64,000 nt of DNA from Sitta carolinensis (Eukaryota > Chordata > Aves > Passeriformes > Sittidae). Below, piece after piece: positions 12,356-24,792 of this stretch. Each line of letters begins with the position of its first letter. The stretch's first letter is position 1. Location of the stretch: positions 138,297,625 to 138,361,624 of the forward strand of contig CM063284.1 of NCBI GenBank assembly GCA_032173965.1, written 5' to 3'. The notes beneath the pieces were generated by a model, which saw nothing but the letters and a program-made list of their open reading frames with translations, searched no databases and had not been told where the DNA came from. A program made the translations under genes and the position numbers.

Positions 12356-15300
12356 GTGGACTATTTTCCAGGTGCCACAATTCATGCATGTTCAAATGTG
12401 AATATCTTCAACTTGTGTAATTCTCTTTTCCATTTCCCTCTTTTCTCTCTCAGCTCATAACTCACTCCATTATAATGTTTATTTTTCTTAAATTTGTCTC
12501 TTTTTTTCCAGGGTTTGTTTTCTCCATGACCTGTCTCACAAAAGTCTATGTCCCTGTTGCACATTGCAGCCTCCATCCAATCCATTTCCTTGAGTCATCT
12601 AAGTAGGGTAAGTCAGATGCATTACTGCCCTGGGCTGTCAATACTTCCAGAATGTGACTCAGTTTTAAAATGGGGTGAATTACCTTTTGGAAGTTCCTGT
12701 ACCTTCATCTGAACAGAAAAGATGCCTCAGATAACACTGTTCCTTATTTAAGCAGTATGTGAAATTAGGTGGAAGTGAAACAAGTCCCACAGCTTTCTAA
12801 AATATGATCCTGGAAGACAGAAGGCTTTCCAGAACAGGCAATTTCGATTACAATTCAAATATATGGGAAAGAAGGAAAAATTAGTTTTCATGAAACTCTG
12901 TTCATAATACATGCCACAGTGCAGGCTGAAGTTCTAGTTCCTATGATCATTCTGTGTTCATATAAAGCATCATAGTTCTGAAGAAATACCTCTTTTATAC
13001 TAGTGAACTGAAATAATTATTTGTGCTTTTATATGGTGAAAACCAGAGTAACCAGAGCAGAAGGCCCCTGATTGTTCATCTATATTAAGAGACAGATCTG
13101 TCACAAGGAGTGTGTGTAATTAATATACAAAGTGGAAAAGAATAACCCATTCAAGGATCTGAGATTATGATAAAAAAAATCATCTTAGATAACTGATGTA
13201 GAAAGCAGATGCTGTTACCAAGTATCCCTATTAGAAATTTAACTATAAAATTCCTTTCTCCTTTGATGCTTATAATAATATTCTTTGCATTAAATACTGA
13301 GATGTCTTCAGTGTTTCCAATTGTAGCTTGAATTTTTCCATCTCAGTAACTAAGGGCATTAAATATCTTCAGATGTCATACTGACTTTGAGTTCAAATTA
13401 GTAAATTCTGGTTCTGTGTCACTGCCAATTCTTCATACCCAACCAAACCAAACAAATAAATGAGGAAAAAGGAAATGGAGTCCTTGTAGTATACCCATTG
13501 CAAAGGCACTGCACATTAAGGCTTGCATAGTCAGCAACGTGGTAAAACTCTCAAAATATGCTGGGGTACATTTTGGAGTTTTTGTACAGTTTTTTTTCGC
13601 ACTCATGAAGAATGCAGTTTCTAGTCTGTACAGCAGCCCCAATCAATATGTGTATCTTGATAACGTAGATTTTTCACTGTTTTGCTAGTGTCATATTTTA
13701 CACAGAATCCACAGCTTTTTCCTGCTGCACACTTGCAAGCAGCAGCTGTTTCATGTTGCTTCCACTATGGCTGTCCCTAGGCTTTATAATCTCCTCCTTT
13801 AAGATTATCCTTCAGCTCAGTGCCTAAAATACAAATGCTTGAAGACCTGATTCCAAAAGTGTTTATGCAGAAAAAGTGCATAAACATCCTTTGTCCAGGT
13901 TCCTGTAATATAAGGGCAATGAAGTTTATAAAGTGCAGAAATACTTAATTTTTGTTTTCTGCATATTGAATGAATCAGGCAAATAAATTAAATGGAAGAT
14001 CCTAATAACTAATTGAATAATACACAACTGAGTGTCATATAACTCAGGCTAGAGCTAAACATGCTGCTGAGTTAAGCATTTAGATGGCACAATTCACTGC
14101 ATTCTTGATGCCTGTAACAATATTCATTTCAACCACATAATGTTGTGTGTTGAAATGAAGTGTTACACTTTTCATCATGAGTAAGTTCTGCCACCTTCCA
14201 TAGAGAAGCAGAATGTATGAGAATTCCACTTGCTATTGGGCCATCAGATACTCCTCAAATTTGAAAGGTAAACCAGTGGAGGTATGACAGGACTACATAA
14301 AGCAATGAATTTAGGAGCAGATGTGGGGAAGTTGTGTTAGCTGGTGAACATATGCCTGGAGGGCAGTGGACACTTCTAACCATGTAAAGAATTATTTGAA
14401 TGAAGACTGGTAGAGAAAAAGCTAAAAGAGAAAGGGAGAACCTATCTTTGAGGGAAAATTAGCTTGACTAGGTCAGTCTAGCCCAATGAAAGGTCAGCAG
14501 GGACATGGTAGTAGAACAGCTAAGACATTTAGAGGTTAATCATTTCCATTACCACCTGCTTGCACCCTGTTGTTTATAGCCACCAGCCTAAATGCCTGAG
14601 ATTTTCAAGGACCCAAAAAAGCTTGTTTAGCTACAGCAGGGCTGGAGACCATTGCCTCTCAGAAATGTGGTAAAACCAGCTTTGGATTTGATAAGAGTAA
14701 CCCATGTTACCTGTGTACCTTCTGGTTTAATTTCCCTGTACAACAGAACCCGTGGCAGCCCTCCTTACCCAATGCGTTCTCACCATTGTATTCAGTTTTA
14801 ATTAAAAGGTTTTTACTTTATGAAGCTATCTTGATGTCTCTCCAGCTCTTCTCTCTCATGAAAAGTTTTTGTTTACAGCTCTTGCAGAATCAGAAATCAG
14901 TCCCAGCTGTTCCCTTTGTTATAATTTAACATCTGGAAAAGTATTTGGTTTACATACACATGCATGACAAGAATTTATCATATGAAATTGCCCTCAACTT
15001 ACATCAACTAACTATTGAATTGCCTTTTTGTTCCAGCACTTTCAAATATTAAAAAATATGTTACAAAGCAGGTTCCAAGTTCCTAAGCAAATTAAAGAGC
15101 GAAGAAAATGTGTAACAATAGGTTCTTCAAGGGCCACATAAATAAATAAATAAAAATACAACATGCACTTAAGCAAATAGGAGTTTGAGTCCTCAGTTAA
15201 TTCAGTAGCAAAGTATTTGTTGTTCAGAGTAGAATATATCAGAATATAGCAGTTCCTGTGTGATGCTGCTTCCTTTAACACTGTGTGAATTCATTAGTAC

Positions 15301-15629
15301 TCACAAACTCACAATAGAAACAAAATCTTAAAATGTCTCAGAAATCTTCCTATCAGCAATAAACTTCACAATTCTTCTAAATCTCAGTAAAATAGGTTTT
15401 GAAATAGTATTTTTTATAGATCAATATAAAACCAAGCAATTACGGATGGAGAGGAAAGAACCATAAATACAGCTGCTGAAAAAAAATACAGTGTCATAAT
15501 TAAGAAGCTTCAAGCAGAAAATGTAAATACTCTCCATATGCTGTTAATATCATGGGAAATTAAATATTTAAAGAAGGAAAAGGCTGCCAATATCACATAC
15601 CAGCACCAGTTCAGTTTGATAGAATAGCT
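12356..15629. other. AT-rich unique sequence, no gene seen
   Basis: About 3.3 kb without supported genes. A short piece at about 12645-12695 (CTCAG, then an AAAATGGGG-type core) weakly recalls MIR-type SINEs. An imperfect hairpin lies at 14123-14159 and a short AAAT repeat near 15137-15156. Confidence 0.55.
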
Positions 15630-15855
15630 TTAAGGTTTAGATTTGATTTCAGGAAGAAATTCTTTGCTGTGAGGCACTGGAAATAGTTGCTAAGAGATGT
15701 GGATGTCCCATCCCTGTCAGTGTTCAAGGCCAGGTTGGATGGGCTCTGAGTGACCTGGTCTAGTGGAAGATGTCCCTGCCTATGGCACGGGATTGAGACT
15801 ACATGATCTTTAAGGTCCCCTCCAACCCGAACCATTCTATGCCTCTGTGATTTTT
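15630..15855 (+). mobile_element. CR1 LINE, 5'-truncated 3' end
   Basis: A textbook avian CR1 3' segment of about 225 bp. It holds, in order, the AGAAATTCTTTGCTGTGAGG block, the GTTCAAGGCCAGGTTGGATG block, the ATGATCTTTAAGGTCCC block and a tail of degenerate ATTCTATG-type octamers. CR1 elements are non-LTR retrotransposons that prime on such short 3' repeats and are usually 5'-truncated on insertion, as here. Only 3' untranslated sequence is left. A 74-codon minus-strand open frame over it is a shadow. Confidence 0.93.
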
Positions 15856-18800
15856 ATGCAAAGTAAAAATGGTCCAGATCAAGAGGAACTTTCCCACTTT
15901 AATACAGATTTCAAATTCAAGAACATTCTTGTATTAGACAATAAGTTTAAAAGATATTTAGCCCAGATTTTTTAAATGTGTGTCTTGGAGTAATTGAAAA
16001 AAAGAGACAATAAAGAAAAAAATAAGAATAGGATTGAAAGACAAGTTTATGTTTTAAAATTATAAGTGTTTTTGACCAGTGAAAACTAAAACATTGCTTT
16101 CTTTCCAAGGAAAGTTTTCATTATGATCAATTAAGCTTTATTGAAGAAATGAACGATAAATGAAAAATGTAACTAAAGATTTTTGTACTTCATATAGCCA
16201 AAATAACTTGAGAATAAATGAATATTTTAATTAAAGTACTTGAATATATAAATATTTTACAATATTTTACAATATATAAATATTTTATTTTAAACTAAAG
16301 CAAAATTTAAAGAATTTATCTCTCATATATTAATATTCTGCTCTAGAAGTTTCCAGTGGATTTAGCTCTGATAAGGATTCCATCAAAATCAATGAAGTAA
16401 AGCACACATGGATTTTTCTCCAGCATACATCATTTTTTTAACTGAACTAAGGAATATTTCCACTTTTGTTGAATTTGCAGATCTCATTTCCCCAGTGTTA
16501 CAGTGTTGACACCCAGAGGCTTTAGATTCCCTTAAGGCTTTCAAGTATGAAAAAAGTTCTCAAAGATCTTATAGGTACATCTTTAGCTTTGGTGATTTTA
16601 CCAATTATATTTTAACTTGTTCTCATGTCCAAGGGTTTTGTTCCTCTTTTTGTTCTGTGTCTTGTTTTTGTTATTTGTTTCATATTTGGTTTTAGTTTGG
16701 GATTTTTTGCAGGGGTTTTTTGGTTTGTGTTTTTTTGTTTTTTTTTTTCTTCTGGGAGGAGTTGTATTTCCTTTGGGTAAGAATCATTGTATAGTTTTTT
16801 TTACTTTCCTTCTTTGAAGACACTGAAAACCAATGACATAATTTTTCTCAGTTTTTGTGGTTTGAACTACCTCTGCCATATAGAGAACATTTGCCTCAGC
16901 TGATGAGTTCTAGGGTCCATATTGAAAAGAGACATTGTGCAGCAGTTTCTGGGACAGCTTTGAAAATTTCTGAAAGACTCCATCAGTCAGGTTTGCTAAT
17001 GGGATGTGAAAAGAGTGTAGTGTGAAGGAGCAACCTATCTCTTATTAACTCTGTATGTGAACAAGGGGAAGCCTAACACCCAGCAGGTCCATATTACAAG
17101 AAAGCAAATCATATAACCCTGGCAAGCCAGGGTTAATTTTCTCTTAATAAGGCCTTTCATCTCATTTTCACAGCTACTTGAAGATTTACTGCAAGGAGTT
17201 GACTTCCCTACTTTTTACTGACAAGAATTATGACAGATATAGCAATATCTGTGTAAGAAAAAAAGAAGCCAACACTGCCAAAAAGACTGTCCAAAACATA
17301 AAAGAGGTATAAGTAAAATAGCTAATAGGTATATGGTTACTTGTTTGTTGTTTACACTATAATCATAGTATTTTGCAAACAATCATCATTCATATTTTGC
17401 AAAGAAAGCAGATGCAAATGAGTAATTTCCATTACTCTATAGCTGATCCAGCAGAATTGTGAAGCACGAATGTAGCAGAAAGCACATACCAACATTTGTT
17501 TTTCCATGATCATTAAACTTTGTTTGTTTTGCTGAATCCAGGGCATAAACTGGATATCAGAAGTGTGTCCAGCTGCAGCTCTGAAGGCTGCAGTGAGGTG
17601 ACCTGTCCTACAAGAAAACAAAATGTGTTTTCATGACTGTGTGAATAATGGATTAGTAGAAAGGAAATAATGGTGATTTGCTATTTGAGGCAAAGTACTG
17701 CTGTTAATTGATTACAATTTTTTAAGGCAATACCAGAATCAAGAAAATAGCAATTAATAGACAAAGGGATGGAGATATAATTTTTCCCACCTTATATTAA
17801 ATTAATGATATTGGATATAACCCCTGGAAGACAATATCCTTTAAAATTCCTTGGGGTGAAAAAGGCAGATTCACTGAAAATTGCTTCCAGTATAAATTCT
17901 AGTGATTACTCTTGTTTTTTTTTTTTTTTTTAGTTTAAAGAGCATTTTAACAGTATTGAATGTGGCTTGACATAAATTTTGCCAAAATGTACCTTGATTA
18001 AAATTTCAGTAGAGTAAAAAAAATGTTAAAAGTATGTGAAGAAAAAATATTTATATAATAATAAAACAGCTTTCAAATGCTTGCAATCTACTTCCTCATG
18101 TCTTATGGGACATAATAAGTTTCTGTATAACCTCACAAGGAGAACAAAACTGACATATTTAATGATAATCTTATATTGAAACAAAGAAATAACATTCATA
18201 CTTCAAACAAGTATGCTTTGTACCTGAAATGGGCAGACATAAGTAAAAATTAGAAAGTTCAAAACCAAAACAGTAAGCAGAATATTTTTTTCTAATCTTT
18301 GCTTAATACATAAACACAAAGACATAAAAAGCAGACACTTTTTTGGTTGGCTTGGCACTGATGGTCGTACATAAGGATATATGACTCACATATGTGATGC
18401 CTAATTGCATTTTTCAATCATTGCCCAAGATAGTAAATAAGGAGTTACAGAGATGCTAAGAAATAATGCAGTTTTCTGATTTTTTCAGATTCCTGCTTGT
18501 TGAAAAAGAGAGAAAAGAGCTTTTCTCATTATTTATTTTTCTAACTGTTTTTTTTTAGCAATGCAAGAAGGCTTCCCAACAGGCCATTTGTTCTCCGCTA
18601 GGCAAAGGAAGAATGTGGAAAAAACACTCAAATTGAACCCATCAGGATGCAGTTTTTCTCGATTATGAATGAGGGCTAATTTTCACTAAAGTGGCAAAAA
18701 CTAATAGGCCTAGGTGGAAAAGAAAATTTTCTACTTTCATGATAAGTAATGAAATTTCAAAATATACCTTGCTTAGTAATTGCTGCAAATTTTATCAACA

Positions 18801-21074
18801 TAGATTAAAATCAACAACAACAACAACAAAAATTTCCTTTATGTTGGCTGCATCTCTTCAAAGGAAAAATAGTGCTTTCATTTTATAGATAAAAAAATCA
18901 GTAACAATATAAATCCAGGTCCGGTACTTCTAGGTACTAAATCTTGAGGAAAGGCCAAACAAAGGTTTACTTGAATAAAAACTCCACATGTAAATCTCAA
19001 GTCTTGCTAAAATCAGGAGCCAGGACTGCTTTTAACTTCTGAGCAACCAATATTCAGATTTTTTTATTTTATTTTTTTCTGACAAAGTTTCTCTGGGTGT
19101 TATCTTTTGGACTTACTGTGTCTACTTTCATGAGAAAGCAGAAATTTTCTGGCATGAAACCATCTGGCAAATGCACATATTTTGTGACAAAAATAGCTCA
19201 TATCCTAAAGGTGCTCTCTGCCAACAGGAGGTGTCTTATTCTAATATAGTTAATCCTTTTAGCCACAGTATAAAGAGGCTCTTTGTTGTCAAAACATTAA
19301 AGTTTTCTGCAAATACCAGTACTTGAAAAACCACTGAACATCTCATTGCATTATTTAACATTTAAATCAAAAAAAGAGCATGTCTGGATACTTGCAATAG
19401 TCTATCAATGAAGATAGTAGAAATTCTTTTCACTGAACCTCCCAAAATTTGCTGTGCTTGCGTAGAAAATACTGTTGTTATTTTAACTCAGAAAATTCTC
19501 CTGTTTGACAATGCTCAAATGTATAGTCTGCCATTTCTTCAAAAAACAAGTCATTTTTACCTTTCAGATTTTTAATAGAAATTTAGAAATTAGATAAATC
19601 ATACAGAGTTGATGTCTGATAATAGTTTCAAAATTAGTTTACTTTTGAAAATTAGTTATGTCATAAATTAAATTGGTTTTAAAAAATATTTATTATTGAT
19701 ACTTCAAAAATTTCCTTTTGTCTCTTTCCTTTAGATTTATAAAATATACATGCATGTGCAAAAGAATACTGAATAAGTTTTTAATAATGTCATGAACATT
19801 GTTAAGCAAAGAGATCAAATGTGAAGGCTAACTCCATTCAAGTAAAAGCTGTTTATCTTTGAAAAGTATAGATATTTTTAAAAACCTATTAGAGGTGCAA
19901 GAAAAAAAGACATTTCTATTTCAATTAATAAAGACAGACATAAAAGCTAAATTTTACCAATTAATCTGATTACCAAAGTGTTTGATTTGAACAACGATGC
20001 AAAGATTTTAGCATTTTTATCATTACTGTTCCCAGGTGAAGTCAGGAACTATTTTATTCACCTGAGCAAAAGGAAATCATTAAAAAATTTACCCAAAACT
20101 GTGACTGCAGTATGGTTTAGTCTGGGGAATGAAATTCAGAGCACCACTTTAGGTTCATTAGGATTTCAAATTCAGATATTATTTGTATTCATGTCACAGC
20201 ATGAAATTTATAGGTTTTTAACCAACAATATAAATCTATTGTGCAAAATTATCTGACTTTGAGCAACAAGCCCATCTTGAATGCTTCAATTACTCACTTC
20301 ATCAAAAGCATATATGACAGTTTTGATACCCCACAAGTTCCTCTGTGCTTTGTTTTTTTTTTTTTTATTTCTTGATTGTCATCTTTCAATATAGAGAAAG
20401 AAAGCTATTTTCAGTCTTTTCCAGTGGTTTGGATCTTGTTAAAGCTTTATGGGGTAAGAGTTTATCACGGATCAAACAAGTTGATAGTTCTTAGTCTATG
20501 TCTAAATAATCATAATTTTCATTCAGATTTTTACTCACATAGAGTCTACCCCGGAAATCCTGGTCTGAAATATCATTCTTGTGGTTCAAACGAATTCTTT
20601 TCAATCTATCTTGATTCTTTCTTTGTGTTGTATTAATATCAATAGTACCAGACTTTTGGAAGCAACATATAAAGTGTTGAGATGACAGCATCAACAGAAT
20701 CTTTTGATCAAAGACAGAAAGAAAATATGATAACCAATATTTTATATAAAATATTTCATACAATCAATGAAAACAACCGCCCCATGTAATGTGTTCAGAA
20801 AATCTAGGTTAGTGCAGATTCAGACAGGTCAAAGTTTTGTTTAGTGAAAAATTTGAATTCTATCTTGCATTCTATCTGAATATTTGGCAAAATTCAGGTA
20901 AAGAAAATATTTGGATTTTCCAAAACTCTTGAAAGCATCTAAAATAATTTTCTGTTCTGTTTGTATTTTGAATTAACACCCTGACAGACTTTTTTGGAAA
21001 TAAATATCTAGGAATATATATTATTGACCACTGTATCTGAAAGAGGCAAGAAATAAAGACTTCCTTAGAAGGAA
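15856..21074. other. AT-rich unique sequence, no gene seen
   Basis: About 5.2 kb, strongly AT-rich. It contains T/G-rich low-complexity sequence at 16620-16810, a T run at 17915-17931, a short CAA repeat at 18812-18830 and a T run at 20350-20367. No LTR, SINE or coding exon was recognised. Confidence 0.6.
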
Positions 21075-21570
21075 AAGATATTCATGATCACAGAACCTAT
21101 AATTCATTCCAATATCTGCTGGAAAGAGAGAAGGTCTGGATATAAGCAGTTCAGGAGATTCCTAGAATGTCTTGGCATCAATCCCTTCATGCAGGTAACG
21201 GTTGACTCAGGGGTTACTTTCTGTGCTCAGGCAAGGGGGAGATGGAAGAAACTGCAAAGGTCAAGGGCAGACTCGCAATCAAGTGATTGAGACAAACAGT
21301 GCCTGATCAATCTGATTGCTGCCTGGCTTTGTGTACAGCTGGGGAAATGTTGGACACCTTAGCTCAAGTCAGATGCTTGACAGAGTCTCCCATGGTGTCC
21401 TTAGAGCAAAATTGGTAGAATATGAGTTGGATAAGTGGAAGGGGCTGAGAAAACTGGCTGCATCACTAGGCTCAGGATCCTGTGATCCACAATATGAAGT
21501 CTGGATGGTTATTAGGAGCATCCCTCAGGGATAAATATTGGGGCCTTTTCTTTGTTGCATTAATGTATTA
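21075..21570 (+). mobile_element. CR1 LINE ORF2 fragment, rearranged
   Basis: Two blocks read as internal CR1 sequence. The first (about 21075-21200) resembles the endonuclease-to-reverse-transcriptase part, with an AATATCTGCTGGAAAGA-like block and a CAGGAGATTCCTAGAATGT-like block. The second (about 21375-21545) contains the GTCTCCCATGGTGTCCTTA block just after the reverse transcriptase core, then AGGAGCATCCCTCAGGGATA and ATTGGGGCC. CR1 sequence normally found between them is missing, so the copy carries internal deletions. Two short open frames (21084-21290 and 21316-21534) cover the blocks but are remnants, not functional proteins. Ends are approximate. Confidence 0.72.
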
Positions 21571-21950
21571 TAATATGTTGCGGAGCTCTATGATAGGGAA
21601 TGTTTTTTTGCCTACTCATTATTTTCTCTACTTTTTTAAACTTATACCAAAATAAATAATTTTATTTTTTTTATTCTTTTCACTCTTAAATGAAGAAGAG
21701 TTACTTCCAAGAGAACAGTACAGTTTGCTAAATACCAAGAGTAGTTTAAATAATTTCATTGATCTGACCAGAAGTAACAATAACTAATAAATTCATGTGT
21801 GAAACATGACAGTTAACTCATCCTTAAGACTCACTATGAGGAAAAATATGAAAGTAATTACTCTAGGTGTTAGTATTTATATATATCAAATTTTGCAAAT
21901 TTTTTTTCGAACGTGAAGAACTCTTCAAACAAAATATTTAAATAGTTTAT
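21571..21950. other. AT-rich sequence, no feature seen
   Basis: AT-rich spacer between the CR1 fragment and the long LTR. Nothing recognised. Confidence 0.6.
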
Positions 21951-24215
21951 TGTCCTGGTTTGGCCCTGATTGGCTAATTTTTAATATTGACATATGATTA
22001 AACAAATGAAAAGGATAGGTACACCTTTGTGAATATACATTTTTTAGGTGAGATTCCGGAAATACTTATTTTCTGTTTTCCAGCTGGGGGAAAAGGTAAC
22101 CGGGTGTGGCGCTGGCCGTTCCCGCTCTGCCGCAGCCTTCGTGTCCTGGCTGGCTGGACCATGCGCAGCGTGGCTGGGCCGGGGAGGGGACTGCAGCAGT
22201 GGGTGCCCCCATTGGCAGGGGCTGGGCTGTGGCTCTGGTGGCTCCCAGGCAGAGAGAAGGGGCTGTCATTGGCCCCTGGCGTCAGTCACAGCTAATGCCC
22301 AGCCTGGCTGGTAAGATCCTAGCCCAGCATGGCTGCTGAAGAAAAGTTCTCAGCGGCTGAGGCCAGTAGCAGCCGTGCAGCTGCACAGAGGGGCCCTGCA
22401 GCCCTGCAGAGAGGCCCTGCAGCCCCTATAGAGCCCCTGCAGCCCCTATAGAGCCCCTGCAGCCCCTATAGAGGCCCTGCAGCCCCTATAGAGGCCCTGC
22501 AGCCCCTATAGAGCCCCTGCAGCCCCTATAGAGGCCGTGCAACCCCGATAGAGACCCTGCAGCCCGTATAGAGACCCTGCAGCCCCCATAGAGGCCCTGC
22601 AGCCCCATAGAGGCCCTGCAGCCCCCATAGAGGCCCTGCAGCCCCTATAGAGGCCCTGCAGCCCCCATAGAGGCCCTGCAGCCCCTATAGAGCCCCTGCA
22701 GCCCCCATAGAGGCCGTGCAGCCCCCATAGAGGCCCTGCAGCCCCCATAGAGGCCGTGCAGCCCCCATAGAGGCCGTGCAGCCCCTATAGAGGCCTGCAG
22801 CCCCATAGAGGCTCTGCAGCCCCCATAGAGGCCCTGCAGCCCCATAGAGGCCGTGCAGCCCCTATAGAGGCTCTGCAGCCCCCATAGAGGCCCTGCAGCC
22901 CCCATAGAGGCCGTGCAGCCCCTATAGAGGCCCTGCAGCCCCCATAGAGCTCTGCAGCCCTATAGAGGCCGTGCAGCCCCCATAGAGGCCGTGCAGCCCC
23001 TATAGAGGCCCTGCAGCCCCTATAGAGGCCTGCAGCCCCATAGAGGCCGTGCAGCCCCTATAGAGGCCCTGCAGCCCCCATAGAGGCTCTGCAGCCCCTA
23101 TAGAGGCCGTGCAGCCCCCATAGAGGCCGTGCAGCCCCTATAGAGGCCCTGCAGCCCCCATAGAGGCCGTGCAGCCCCTATAGAGGCCCTGCAGCCCCCA
23201 TAGAGGCTCTGCAGCCCCCATAGAGGCCGTGCAGCCCCCATAGAGGCCGTGCAGCCCCTATAGAGGCCCTGCAGCCCCCATAGAGGCTCTGCAGCCCCTA
23301 TAGAGGCCGTGCAGCCCCCACAGACCCAGCATGGCCTGCAGTTCATCATGCAACTGCTTTGGCCCTTTTGTAGACTCTTTCAGAGAAAGGATGAAGCCTC
23401 CAAGCCCCGTTCTGCCCGAGTAAGAGCAGGAGACTGAATGATACGTGAAGAGACACAGCATGAGACCTAATGTCAGGAAAGACAGAGAAGAATCCTAGAT
23501 TGGAAGGAAGATTGAAGAAGTTGCTTAATTTCAGGTAGGACTTCTCTTGTAAAATCATAGACAATGGACTTAATATCTCTGCAACATATAAAATGCTTTT
23601 AAGGGGATGCAAAGCTCTAGTCATAGCTGTGAGTTGATGTAATTGCGATCTAATGGAGAAATTTGAACACAGGAAGACCAGGAGAGAGAGAGAGATGATG
23701 CCCTCTGCCCAGTGAGAGATGACCTCTGTTTCTTGAGATGAAGATGAGATAGATGAAGAGAACTTTGGTTTTATGCTAGAAGAGCATCCTTAAACGGTGC
23801 CCTAAGAAGCTGATATGACCCATGAGTAGCTGTGGAAGGCTGCCTCATGGGAGGGGTTTCACAATGGCAGATTTTTTCCCGTGGGTGGGCCATTCGTGAA
23901 GTGTGAGAGCAAGAGAACTGCTATCTTGTGGAAAACCTCTATGGTGTTTCAAGAGAGACTCCTTTCCTTTGGTGAACTGAGAAGTGATTATTCTAGGGGT
24001 GGCACTAACAACATGAAAATCTCAGGTTTTGTCTTTTCATGTTGTCAATGGGAAGGTGAACAGTTAGTGGGGGAGGAGAAGTGTTTTGAAAGTTTCATCT
24101 TGATTCTTGGGGTTTTTTTTTCTTTTAGCGTTAATAAAGTTTTTGTTACTTTTAAGTTTAAGCCTGCTTTGCTCTTGATTGGGAAATTTCAAATTGGCAA
24201 ACCAAAATCACTACA
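21951..24215 (+). mobile_element. Long passerine ERV LTR expanded by a minisatellite
   Basis: Plus-strand copy of the family found inverted at 10891-12355. It begins TGTCCTGGTTTGGCC and carries AATAAA at 24133-24138 after a T-rich stretch. The last confidently aligned bases are near 24210. Aligned landmarks shared with the minus copy include the AGGGGTGG block near 23996, the GAAGAGAAC block near 23755 and a 38 bp identical block at 24160-24197. It is about 2.27 kb long against about 1.46 kb for the other copy; a 0.95 kb tandem array at 22371-23325 accounts for the difference. Flanks TTTAT (21946-21950) and TGTAT (24216-24220) may be a diverged target duplication. The 22.1-22.3 kb part is GC-rich and gives chance open frames on both strands. 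No retroviral genes adjoin it. Confidence 0.72.
22371..23325. repeat. 20 bp minisatellite, about 47 units, with higher-order structure
   Basis: The array is built on the 20-base unit GCCCTGCAGCCCCTATAGAG. Each unit carries a PstI-type CTGCAG or its GTGCAG variant. Variants differ mainly at two places: the start (GCCC, GCCG or GCTC) and the core (CCCCTAT or CCCCCAT). A few units are 19 bases or otherwise shortened. Positions 23041-23160 and 23161-23280 match at 119 of 120 bases (T at 23099, C at 23219), which shows recent multi-unit duplication. Minus-strand frames of about 80 codons, rich in Gly, Ala, Leu and Trp, are a by-product of stop-poor units and are not genes. Confidence 0.97.
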
Positions 24216-24792
24216 TGTATGCATAAGTTAAATTATGTGAATATTTATTTAGAAGTTCAGAATATGTCTTGCTCATGTGAAATACAGCAAAGAAAAGAAA
24301 CAATATATTGCATAGTAGAGCATAATGCAAGCAATTGGCATAAATCAAAAAATCATAAGTTTATTTGCTAGATGTTTATTAAGTTTATTTCTTTGGTATT
24401 TTGGTATTTAGAGAAAAAAGGGTTTGATTGTGTTTCTTTCACCTATTCCTCCCTTTTCTGTCAAATTTGTAAAGAGAATTTTGGAAGAGATTACTTGCAA
24501 TTTTGATGGCAGTAGTAGCCTTCCTGAGCCTGAAATTACTCTTTCAACACAAAACATAATTTTTCTTTTACTCAGTTTTTCTTCTTTGCAATTCTTGTCT
24601 TAATCACAGTCTTTTAAAAAAATAATTATTTTGTTCCTGAGGTGTTAAGAAGGGTGAGAGTTAATTAATTTTTTTTCTATTGAGAAAAGTATGTCTTTAA
24701 CAAATCTGAGTTGTATTTAATGCCATTTTACATGCATAACCAGGGTCTATATTCTGCTTTTCTTTAAAACAATAGAGAAGTCATGTTAGATG
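24216..24792. other. AT-rich sequence, no feature seen
   Basis: AT-rich spacer between the LTR and the SINE. No gene or repeat recognised. Confidence 0.6.

Noticed and set aside
22371..23325. CRISPR-like array
   Set aside because: The units are contiguous 20-mers without unique spacers, and the setting is a vertebrate LTR.
22506..23349. Minus-strand open frames of 80-86 codons encoding Gly/Leu/Trp/Ala-rich repeats
   Set aside because: They follow from the 20 bp minisatellite. Three units make a 20-codon period, C-type units supply ATG and T-type units supply TAG in one phase. There is no unique sequence, and frames end wherever a T-type unit falls in the wrong phase.
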